Positions 1-5,547 of a stretch of 9,634 nucleotides of DNA are shown piece after piece. Below the pieces are notes generated by a model that was not told the origin of the DNA, searched no databases, and saw only the letters and a list, made by a program, of their open reading frames with translations. Made by a program: the position numbers and the translations under genes. The stretch is from assembly GCA_964579305.1 (NCBI GenBank), contig CAZOGY010000130.1, forward strand, positions 1 through 9,634. The letters run 5' to 3'. The stretch is from JBCBWG01 sp964579305. GTDB taxonomy: Bacteria > Pseudomonadota > Alphaproteobacteria > Rhizobiales > Hyphomicrobiaceae. Each line of letters starts with the position of its first letter. Positions within the stretch are counted from its first letter, which is position 1.

Positions 1-2
1 CG

Positions 3-68
3 CGCAACGTCGCCGCCATCGCATTTGCCGAGGCTGGCGCACTTCGCGTACAACCTGATTTCAAGTGA
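3..68 (+). CDS. C-terminal end of an unidentified upstream gene (partial)
   Basis: The reading frame is open from the left edge and ends at TGA 66-68, giving 21 residues that end in RVQPDFK. The codons are G/C-rich at the third position and the composition (alanine-rich, one short amphipathic stretch) is that of an ordinary soluble protein tail. The stop lies 47 nt before the purA ATG, so the two genes may be co-transcribed. In alphaproteobacteria purA often follows serA or hisZ, but this tail is too short to assign to either. The function is unknown. Confidence 0.5.
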   Translation, partial: RNVAAIAFAEAGALRVQPDFK

Positions 69-105
69 TCCCGCCTCGGCCGCGCCGGGGCGGTTGCTGT
101 TTGTC

Positions 106-110
106 GGGAG
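106..110 (+). promoter_or_regulatory. Shine-Dalgarno sequence of purA
   Basis: GGGAG lies 5 nt before ATG 116. It supports starting purA at 116 rather than at the in-frame GTG at 65, which overlaps the stop codon of the upstream frame and would add 17 residues of Pro/Arg-rich sequence foreign to the family. Confidence 0.7.
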
Positions 111-115
111 CAAAG

Positions 116-1408
116 ATGTCAAACGTGGTGGTGGTCGGCGCCCAATGGGGCGACGAGGGCAAGGGCAAGATCGTAGACTGGCTTTCTGAGCGCGCTGATG
201 TGGTCGTGCGCTTCCAGGGCGGCCACAACGCCGGCCACACGCTCGTCATCGGCGGGCAGACCTACAAGCTTTCGTTGCTGCCTTCCGGGGTGGTGCGCCA
301 GAACAAGTTGGCGATCATCGGCAACGGCGTCGTCATCGACCCTTGGGCGCTGACGGAGGAAATCGAGCGCCTCAAGGGCCAGGGCGTCGCGATCAGCGCC
401 GACAACCTCAAGATCGCCGAAAACGCAACGTTGATCCTGCCGCTCCACCGCGAACTCGATCTGATGCGCGAGGAGGCGGCTGGTCAGGGCAAAATCGGCA
501 CGACCGGCCGCGGCATCGGCCCCGCTTATGAGGATAAGGTCGGTCGCCGTGCGATCCGCGCGCAAGACCTGCGCAACCTGTCGACGCTTGAGCCGAAGCT
601 GGAACGCATTCTCGTCCACCATAATGCCTTGCGCCGCGGCCTCGGACAGGCCGAGATCAGCCGCGATGGACTGCTTGCGGAACTGGCCGAGATCGCCCCG
701 CGCATTCTGCCCTACATCGATTGCGTGTGGCAGCGGCTTGACGCCGCCAGGCGCGTTGGGCGCCGAATTCTCTTTGAAGGCGCACAAGGCGCCTTGCTGG
801 ACATCGACCACGGCACATATCCGTTCGTGACGTCCTCCAACACAGTCGCGGCCCAGGCTGCGATCGGTTCCGGCGTCGGGCCCGGCACGGTCGGCTATGT
901 GCTCGGCATTGCGAAGGCCTACACAACGCGCGTTGGCGCCGGCCCGTTCCCGACCGAACTGGACGATGAGATCGGCCAGCGCATCGGCGAACGCGGCCAC
1001 GAATTCGGCACGGTGACGGGGCGCCAGCGCCGTTGCGGATGGTTCGACGCGACCATTGTCAAACAAGTCGTCAAGGTCACCGGCATCAACGGGATTGCGC
1101 TGACCAAACTCGACGTGCTCGACGGTTTCGACGAGATCAAGCTGTGCATCGGCTACGAACTTGATGGGGAGCGGATCGACCGTCTCCCGGCCGGCCAGAA
1201 CGCACAAGCCCGCGTCAAGCCGATCTACGAAAGCTTTGAAGGCTGGAAGGATACGACCCGGGGCGCGCGAAGCTGGGCTGAATTGCCGGCCCAGGCTGTC
1301 AAGTACGTCCGCCATATCGAAGAACTGATCGAGTGCCCTGTCGCCCTTCTGTCCACCTCACCGGAACGCGACGACACCATCTTGATGCGTGACCCGTTCG
1401 AGGATTAA
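116..1408 (+). CDS. purA: Adenylosuccinate synthetase PurA
   Basis: This cytoplasmic enzyme condenses IMP with aspartate, using GTP, to form adenylosuccinate, the first committed step from IMP to AMP. The 430-residue product has the usual bacterial length. It begins with the family signature WGDEGKGK (residues 11-18), which includes the catalytic Asp13. The second catalytic residue, His41, lies in GGHNAGHT. IGTTGRGIGPAY (127-138) is an IMP-binding segment, Arg303 and Arg305 in TGRQRRCGW match the aspartate/IMP loop, and TKLDVLDG (330-337) is the guanine-binding motif. All key residues are present. The start at 116 is set by GGGAG 5 nt upstream and by the family N-terminus. No T-rich terminator follows the stop codon. 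Identification is secure. Confidence 0.98.
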   Translation: MSNVVVVGAQWGDEGKGKIVDWLSERADVVVRFQGGHNAGHTLVIGGQTYKLSLLPSGVVRQNKLAIIGNGVVIDPWALTEEIERLKGQGVAISADNLKIAENATLILPLHRELDLMREEAAGQGKIGTTGRGIGPAYEDKVGRRAIRAQDLRNLSTLEPKLERILVHHNALRRGLGQAEISRDGLLAELAEIAPRILPYIDCVWQRLDAARRVGRRILFEGAQGALLDIDHGTYPFVTSSNTVAAQAAIGSGVGPGTVGYVLGIAKAYTTRVGAGPFPTELDDEIGQRIGERGHEFGTVTGRQRRCGWFDATIVKQVVKVTGINGIALTKLDVLDGFDEIKLCIGYELDGERIDRLPAGQNAQARVKPIYESFEGWKDTTRGARSWAELPAQAVKYVRHIEELIECPVALLSTSPERDDTILMRDPFED

Positions 1409-1543
1409 GCGGGGCGAGGCGGCGGATCCCGCGACCGCGCCGTCCCTGACGCCGCGGTTCGATGGCGCCGCCCGAAAGCCGAAGCGGGGCCCGCGGTCAC
1501 GCGCCCGAAAACTCACACGAAGCGCAAGCCGCTGTATGAAGTC

Positions 1544-1583
1544 CCTCGTATGAGGCGCAGCTTTTGCCCGCAATCTTGCGCCT
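1544..1583 (+). other. Two overlapping, mutually exclusive hairpins in the purA downstream gap
   Basis: CCTC (1544-1547) can pair with GAGG (1552-1555) around a GTAT loop. AGGCGCA (1553-1559) can pair with TGCGCCT (1577-1583), with an inner TTG/CAA pairing (1564-1566 with 1571-1573). The arms share bases 1553-1555, so only one can form at a time. This could be an RNA switch, part of a small RNA or a weak processing/termination site; chance in GC-rich DNA is also possible. Confidence 0.25.
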
Positions 1584-1725
1584 GATCACACAACAGCTTT
1601 GCCCGGCCCGCGCCAATTTGTGCCCCGGGTGTGCCGTGACGTTGTCAGATTTTAACTCGCCCAGCCAAGTGTCAGCGCGTTAGCCGTGTGCCCATTCGTC
1701 AACCGGATGAAACTGCTAACCTGCA

Positions 1726-1730
1726 GGGAG
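1726..1730 (+). promoter_or_regulatory. Shine-Dalgarno sequence deciding the start of the Tat-exported protein
   Basis: GGGAG lies 8 nt before ATG 1739. It selects this ATG over an upstream in-frame start at 1688 and the downstream ATG at 1751. Confidence 0.65.
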
Positions 1731-1738
1731 ACACGGAA

Positions 1739-2227
1739 ATGACACACCCTATGCTTGACCGCCGCAAAGTGATCGCAACTGGCGGCGCCTTCATCGCTGC
1801 AAGCGCCACAGGCCTCGTCGTACCAGCACAAGCCAAGGGCCTGGCGCCAACCAAAACCATGTGGGGCGGCTCCAACAATTACCGTCCCGGCGCGCCGATC
1901 GTTGAAAAAATCGGCAAGGGCGGCTTCTGGATGTCTGGCACGGTTCGCCGCGCCGGGGACGGTGCACCGCTTGCCGGCCAGCGCATCCAAATCTGGGCCC
2001 ACACGGTCGAAGGCCACGAGCGCGACCCGCAAAGTCATGGTGCAACACTCACCGACGAAAACGGCGTGTACCGTCTGGAAATGCCGCAGATCGTTCCTGC
2101 GTTCGGACAGCCGCACGCACACCTCGCCTATGACAGCGGCGATTTCAAAACCGTGTTCTTGCGCCCGGTGATGCCAAGCGCCCGGGACACGAGCCTTGAA
2201 GCACACTTCGTCCTCGAGGCGGCCTAA
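1739..2227 (+). CDS. Tat-exported intradiol ring-cleavage dioxygenase-like protein
   Basis: The product has 162 residues. Residues 1-32 form a signal peptide with a twin-arginine (DRRKVIA, Arg8-Arg9), a hydrophobic stretch and a likely signal peptidase site after AQA (30-32), so it should be folded before export to the periplasm. The mature part resembles the intradiol dioxygenase core: MSGTVRRAGDGAPLAGQRIQIW (residues 65-86), then TDENGVYR (105-112), then PHAH (125-128), which matches the PHIH iron-binding pair. Both usual tyrosine ligands seem missing: the GRYRH-type segment reads GHERDPQSHG and the PYPW-type segment reads IVPAFG. Extra histidines at 88, 93 and 100 could take their place. 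It is much shorter than catechol or protocatechuate dioxygenases, so ring cleavage is doubtful. The membrane heme protein gene follows 21 nt downstream, suggesting a redox pair. Confidence 0.78.
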   Translation: MTHPMLDRRKVIATGGAFIAASATGLVVPAQAKGLAPTKTMWGGSNNYRPGAPIVEKIGKGGFWMSGTVRRAGDGAPLAGQRIQIWAHTVEGHERDPQSHGATLTDENGVYRLEMPQIVPAFGQPHAHLAYDSGDFKTVFLRPVMPSARDTSLEAHFVLEAA

Positions 2228-2248
2228 GATCGTCGCGGGGCTGATTCC

Positions 2249-2881
2249 ATGACACGCATGCGCCAGGCGCTCGTCTGGGCCGCGCTGCTGGCCGCGATAT
2301 TTGTGCCGGTCGCACTGGCCGCCACAAGTCCGCTCTTGGCCTGGCGCCAACCGGTCTACATCGTTGCCGGTTTCGCAGGCATCGTCGGCTTGGCCATTAT
2401 GTTGCTCCAGCCATTGCTTGCTGGCGGTTACCTGCCGGGTTTCACGCGCTATCAGGCACGACAAATCCACCATTGGACCGGCGCGGCATTGGTTGTCTGT
2501 GTGGCGGTCCATGTCGCCGGGCTTTGGGTGACAAGCCCGCCCGACGTGATCGATGCGTTACTGTTTACATCGCCTACGCCGTTCTCAGCGTGGGGCGTGA
2601 TTGCGATGTGGGCCGTCGTAGCGGTGGCCGTGATGGTCGCGTTGCGTTCGCGTACCGGTCTCAGACCGCGCACATGGCGCATGATCCACACCGGACTTGC
2701 CGTATTGATCGTGACCGGAACGGCTGTGCATGCCGTCCTCATCCAAGGTACCATGGAAACGGTCTCAAAGGTCGCTTTATGCGCGCTGGTGCTCGTTGCA
2801 ACGCTCAAAGTGATTATCGACCTCGGGGTCTGGCGAAAACGCGGGCCGCGCGCGCATGATACGCCGGCCGCCTCAAGCTGA
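2249..2881 (+). CDS. Ferric reductase-like (MsrQ/YedZ-type) heme transmembrane protein
   Basis: This is a 210-residue, strongly hydrophobic protein with about six membrane segments (roughly 7-27, 36-57, 75-95, 114-132, 147-166 and 172-192). It carries the ferric-reductase histidine pattern: His74/His75 and His88 on one helix, His147 and His161 on a later helix, spaced 13-14 residues within each helix as expected for two stacked b-type hemes. There are no FAD or NAD(P)H domains, so it resembles MsrQ/YedZ, which moves electrons across the inner membrane to a periplasmic partner. Its gene lies 21 nt after the Tat-exported protein and is probably co-transcribed and functionally paired with it. 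A weak GGGG (2237-2240) lies 8 nt before ATG 2249; ATG 2258 is an alternative. The C-terminal tail is short, basic and cytoplasmic. Substrate and electron donor cannot be read from the sequence. Confidence 0.82.
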   Translation: MTRMRQALVWAALLAAIFVPVALAATSPLLAWRQPVYIVAGFAGIVGLAIMLLQPLLAGGYLPGFTRYQARQIHHWTGAALVVCVAVHVAGLWVTSPPDVIDALLFTSPTPFSAWGVIAMWAVVAVAVMVALRSRTGLRPRTWRMIHTGLAVLIVTGTAVHAVLIQGTMETVSKVALCALVLVATLKVIIDLGVWRKRGPRAHDTPAASS

Positions 2882-3463
2882 TCACCGCTTGGCAAGCCCG
2901 CGCAATTCGCCAACCAAATCGGTCGCATGCAGAGGTGGCCGGCACCGCGCGAGCACGCGGTTCAGGTCAACCGGGCCCGGCAAACGGACAGCCCCTGGCA
3001 CCGTCGGCTCAAACCCGAACCGTCCGTAGTAGGGCCTGTCCCCAACCAATATCACAAACGGGCTGTCCATATCGTCCGCCCAGAACAGCGCATGTTGGAT
3101 CAAGGCCGAGCCAATCTTGCCGCGCTGATCGCTTGCACGCACCGCGACGGGACCGAGCATGTGTCCGGATCTTTCGCCACATTGCACAGCCGTCATGCCG
3201 ATCGCGCCGGCAAGGGCACCATCTGCATGGCGCGCAACGAACCAAGCCGTTGCATCGGTTCCGGCGGCTTCGCGGATGCGATAGGCGGTCCGCGCAAACC
3301 GGCCTGGACCGAACGTTTCAGCCATCAGCGCGGCAACGGCTGGGCGATCCTGAGGGGCGCTGGGTGAGATCACGGGCTTGGGCTTGGCAATCCTCGCGAC
3401 GACGGGCGACGTGTCGAGCGCAGATTTAGCTTCAGACAAAACGGCAAGGGCGCTGGCGGTCAT
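2882..3463 (-). CDS. GNAT family N-acetyltransferase (YhbS-like)
   Basis: This is a predicted cytoplasmic acetyl-CoA-dependent acetyltransferase of 193 residues. The acetyl-CoA loop is seen as LGPVAVRASDQRGKIGSAL (about residues 103-121 from ATG 3463), with QRGKIG as the pyrophosphate-binding turn. The later strand ends in FVILVGDRPYYGRFGFEP, typical of the COG3153/YhbS group. FGPGRFARTAYR near residue 51 is a motif I recall from alphaproteobacterial members. About 30 residues precede the domain and are Ala/Ser-rich. The start is ambiguous: GTG at 3472 adds three residues, and neither site has a strong Shine-Dalgarno sequence, so ATG 3463 is preferred. The stop codon directly abuts that of the convergent heme protein gene. 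The acceptor substrate is unknown. Confidence 0.88.
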   Translation of the reverse strand: MTASALAVLSEAKSALDTSPVVARIAKPKPVISPSAPQDRPAVAALMAETFGPGRFARTAYRIREAAGTDATAWFVARHADGALAGAIGMTAVQCGERSGHMLGPVAVRASDQRGKIGSALIQHALFWADDMDSPFVILVGDRPYYGRFGFEPTVPGAVRLPGPVDLNRVLARCRPPLHATDLVGELRGLAKR

Positions 3464-3505
3464 GGCGATCACTTGGGCTGGCGTGGACGAGACGCATCAT
3501 CGTTG

Positions 3506-3547
3506 CCCGCGCCTGGCCGTCTGTTCCTGACGGCACCTCAGCGCGGG
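3506..3547 (-). promoter_or_regulatory. Nested hairpin in the leader of the GNAT gene
   Basis: CCCGCGC (3506-3512) pairs with GCGCGGG (3541-3547), and inside it GCCGTC (3516-3521) pairs with GACGGC (3529-3534) around a 7-nt loop. Read on the minus strand it sits about 40 nt before the GNAT start and some 170 nt after the Nudix stop. No T-tract follows, so a structured leader or processing site is more likely than an intrinsic terminator. Function is unproven. Confidence 0.35.
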
Positions 3548-3586
3548 TCATCATGCATGGCGTCGTCGTCGCAAGTCCCGCATCGC

Positions 3587-3610
3587 AAAAAACCTTCTGC
3601 CAGATATGGC
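3587..3610 (-). terminator. Possible weak terminator of the Nudix gene
   Basis: On the minus strand a 4-bp stem (GCCA/TGGC at 3599-3602 and 3607-3610) is followed by AGAAGG and then six T (3592-3587). The stem is short and separated from the T run, and the site lies about 105 nt past the Nudix stop, so this is only a possibility. Confidence 0.2.
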
Positions 3611-3713
3611 TGACTGCGCCGGCTCACCGCAATGTCCGGCAACCTGGCCCACGCGCTATCACAGACCAAACGTGACAGCTACGTGAACCGCCGCGACACC
3701 ACACGCACACTCG

Positions 3714-4145
3714 TTACCAATTTTGTGAGATGGGAACGCCATCGCGCAGTTCCGCCAGCCGTCGCAGCACCGCTTCGTGGGTTCCGTCCGGCAGTTCGTT
3801 GCGGGCAAAAAAGCCGTGCTCGGCAATTTCGCGGTTGGGACCCGGCGGGTCCGGTTGGGTCCAATCGTCGATCACGAACAGCGCAATATGGTCCGACGGC
3901 AGTGATTTGAAATTCGTGTAGAGCGAGAACAGCCGTGGTTCGCTCTGGCATAGAACGCCAGCCTCTTCCTCAAGCTCGCGGCGGACTGCCAACCACGCGC
4001 TCTCGTTTTTCTCAACGCCGCCACCGGGAAAGAACCAGCCCTTGCGATAGGTGTGTCGCACAAGCAGCACGCGATGCTGCGCATCAAACACAACACCTTG
4101 CGCGCCCATAGTCAGCGCACGCGTGGTGCGCCAGTAGATGTGCAT
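3714..4145 (-). CDS. Nudix hydrolase
   Basis: This 143-residue cytoplasmic protein is expected to hydrolyse a nucleoside diphosphate linked to another group, using Mg2+ or Mn2+. It has a complete Nudix box: GX5EX7REUXEEXGU matches a segment beginning GGVEKNE and ending RELEEEAGV (residues 42-64 from ATG 4145), with all metal-binding glutamates. Before it come the usual first strand (GVVFDAQHRVLLVRH) and GWFFPGGG, typical of the family. Nothing fixes the substrate; nucleotide-pool clean-up is a common role. The N-terminal MHIYWRTTRALT resembles what I recall of alphaproteobacterial homologues. A GTG at 4163 could add six residues; neither start has a clear Shine-Dalgarno sequence. The gene is divergent from the metallophosphoesterase and stands about 250 nt upstream of the GNAT gene on the same strand. 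Confidence 0.92.
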   Translation of the reverse strand: MHIYWRTTRALTMGAQGVVFDAQHRVLLVRHTYRKGWFFPGGGVEKNESAWLAVRRELEEEAGVLCQSEPRLFSLYTNFKSLPSDHIALFVIDDWTQPDPPGPNREIAEHGFFARNELPDGTHEAVLRRLAELRDGVPISQNW

Positions 4146-4364
4146 GGCCTTGCGGGCAATCACGGCACGGGTCCATCCGAGGGCTGGAGGTCGCTCACCG
4201 GCCTGTGACTACCAGATGCAGACGCGTTGGCCCAGCCGACACGTTGCGCGGCTAATGGCGGTAAGACGACGCGGTCCAAACACCGAGCCGGGTCCCCAGC
4301 CGGAGACAAAACCGCAATTGCCGGGAAGGGCTACGAAGCCTGCAACAAAGGATACCGTCGCGCT
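4146..4364. promoter_or_regulatory. Divergent intergenic region between the Nudix and metallophosphoesterase genes
   Basis: This 219-nt space separates two genes read in opposite directions, so it must contain promoters for both unless one is read from farther away. AAAGGA (4347-4352) lies 12 nt before GTG 4365 and is a plausible Shine-Dalgarno sequence for the metallophosphoesterase. No clear -35/-10 pair or operator palindrome could be picked out by eye. Confidence 0.4.
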
Positions 4365-5384
4365 GTGACCACGTTCGCCCATCTGTCAGACGTCCACTTG
4401 GGGCCGTTGCCATCGCTGCGCCTTTGGGATTGGAACCTGAAGCGATCGATGGGACGCGCGAACTGGCTGCGTCGGCGCCAATATGTGCATCGCCCGGAAG
4501 TTGCCGCGCGCTTGATCGCGGATCTCCACCTCAACCACGTCGACCATGTCCTGGTCAGCGGCGATCTCACCAACATTGGGTTGCCGGCCGAACACGCGCA
4601 GGCCGCGCGCTGGCTCCAACAAATCGGGACACCGGAACAGGTCTCCGTCGTGCCCGGCAACCATGATGTCTACACGCGCCTCTTGCACGATCCCGGTATT
4701 GACCGCTGGTCCGCCTACGCATCGAGCTTCACGACCGACGCTGGCACCCACGCCGGAACGCCGCGGTCAGCAACGAGATCGGCGCACGCAAACCGCAGCC
4801 GCTTCCCGTTCGTCCGTCAGATCGACCACGTCACGCTGATCGGCCTGAACTCCGCCTGCCTGTCCGGTCCCGGCATGGCGACGGGTCGCGTGAGCAGCCA
4901 TCAGATCGCCACGCTGATCGCGGCGCTCAACGAAGCCGAAGAGCAGGGCCGTTTCCGTCTCGTGATGATCCACCATCCACCCTTGCCCGGTCAGGCAAGT
5001 CCGCGGCGCGCGCTGCGGAACGCACAAACCTTGGCTTCGGCGTTGGCCCACCATGGCGCGGAACTTGTCGTCCACGGCCACAACCATCGGTTCAATATTG
5101 CCTGGCTGGAAGGCCCAGCCGGTGCCATCCCGGTTGTTGGCGCTGGTTCCTGCTCGGTCGCCCCGTTCAAATCCCGCGACGATCCCGCCAGCTATCACCT
5201 GTATCGCATAAGCGGTGACAAGGCCGCCGGCTGGCGCGTTGAACTCACGCGGCGCGGTCTGAATGATCCTGAGGGCGCCGTCCAAGTGTTCTCTTGCGAA
5301 GAGCTGTCGTGCCCGGATCCTGCACGGTCTGGACTGCGCGTCAGGTCTGACGGCCCTGCGCCGCCGCAAGGCAGTGCTGAATGA
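4365..5384 (+). CDS. Calcineurin-like metallophosphoesterase
   Basis: This 339-residue predicted cytoplasmic phosphoesterase has the complete two-metal site of the calcineurin-like fold: Asp9 and His11 in LSDVHLG, Asp67 in SGDLTN, Asn99-His100-Asp101 in PGNHD, His203/His204 in MIHHPPLPG, and His239 and His241 in HGHNH. No signal peptide is present. The segment around residues 31-48 (RANWLRRRQYVHRPEV) resembles an alphaproteobacterial subgroup related to Icc/CpdA and GpdQ phosphodiesterases; cyclic nucleotides or phosphodiesters are possible substrates but unproven. The GTG start is chosen because the conserved TFAHLSDVHLG begins immediately after it and AAAGGA precedes it. A longer frame opening at 4227 would add 46 residues of unlikely sequence. 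The last 30 or so residues (Pro/Ser/Arg-rich) extend beyond the domain. The MFS gene follows after 163 nt. Confidence 0.92.
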   Translation: MTTFAHLSDVHLGPLPSLRLWDWNLKRSMGRANWLRRRQYVHRPEVAARLIADLHLNHVDHVLVSGDLTNIGLPAEHAQAARWLQQIGTPEQVSVVPGNHDVYTRLLHDPGIDRWSAYASSFTTDAGTHAGTPRSATRSAHANRSRFPFVRQIDHVTLIGLNSACLSGPGMATGRVSSHQIATLIAALNEAEEQGRFRLVMIHHPPLPGQASPRRALRNAQTLASALAHHGAELVVHGHNHRFNIAWLEGPAGAIPVVGAGSCSVAPFKSRDDPASYHLYRISGDKAAGWRVELTRRGLNDPEGAVQVFSCEELSCPDPARSGLRVRSDGPAPPQGSAE

Positions 5385-5461
5385 TCCAAAGCACGGCACA
5401 AGGCTTGAGAAATTCTTGGGCGCGCGCTGAGAAATATTCGAACCTGCCCCGCTTCGATCTG

Positions 5462-5519
5462 TGGCATAGCGATGCCAACATGCGTTCCGCACCTCCAGCC
5501 TGCGCCGGGGGCCCTGGAG
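5462..5519 (+). promoter_or_regulatory. Two inverted repeats in the leader of the MFS gene
   Basis: TGGCAT (5462-5467) and ATGCCA (5472-5477) form a perfect 6-bp stem with an AGCG loop. CTCCAG (5493-5498) and CTGGAG (5514-5519) form a second stem around a GC-rich loop, 17 nt before the Shine-Dalgarno sequence. They may be a repressor operator and/or leader RNA structure. No reliable promoter could be placed. Confidence 0.25.
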
Positions 5520-5535
5520 CACAGCGCAAACCCTT

Positions 5536-5539
5536 GGAG
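5536..5539 (+). promoter_or_regulatory. Shine-Dalgarno sequence of the MFS gene
   Basis: GGAG lies 8 nt before ATG 5548 and supports that start over GTG 5539, which it overlaps, and over the later ATG 5572. Confidence 0.55.
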
Positions 5540-5547
5540 TGTGCCCG

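Larger units (their letters stand above)
1409..1738. other. 330-nt intergenic region between purA and the dioxygenase-like gene
   Basis: I find no credible gene here; short frames such as 1462-1539 (25 codons) have no Shine-Dalgarno sequence or coding character. The left part is very GC-rich, with a weak inverted repeat (ACCGCG at 1434-1439 with CGCGGT at 1453-1458) and no T-tract, so it is not a clear purA terminator. In the middle are two overlapping hairpins (1544-1555 and 1553-1583, described separately) and an imperfect direct repeat, CAGCTTTTGCCCG (1558-1570) and CAGCTTTGCCCG (1594-1605). The last 100 nt are more A/T-rich and presumably hold the promoter of the next gene, but no convincing -35/-10 pair was seen: TTGTCA at 1642-1647 lacks a good -10 partner. 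Confidence 0.5.

Noticed and set aside
119..1315. Long open frame (398 codons) on the minus strand opposite purA
   Set aside because: It lies wholly opposite a certain purA gene. Long antisense frames are common in GC-rich coding DNA, and the translation shows no domain.
1652..2512. Minus-strand frame of 286 codons opposite the exported redox pair
   Set aside because: It runs across two well-supported plus-strand genes, has no recognisable motif, and its Cys/His/Arg-rich composition is typical of a shadow frame.
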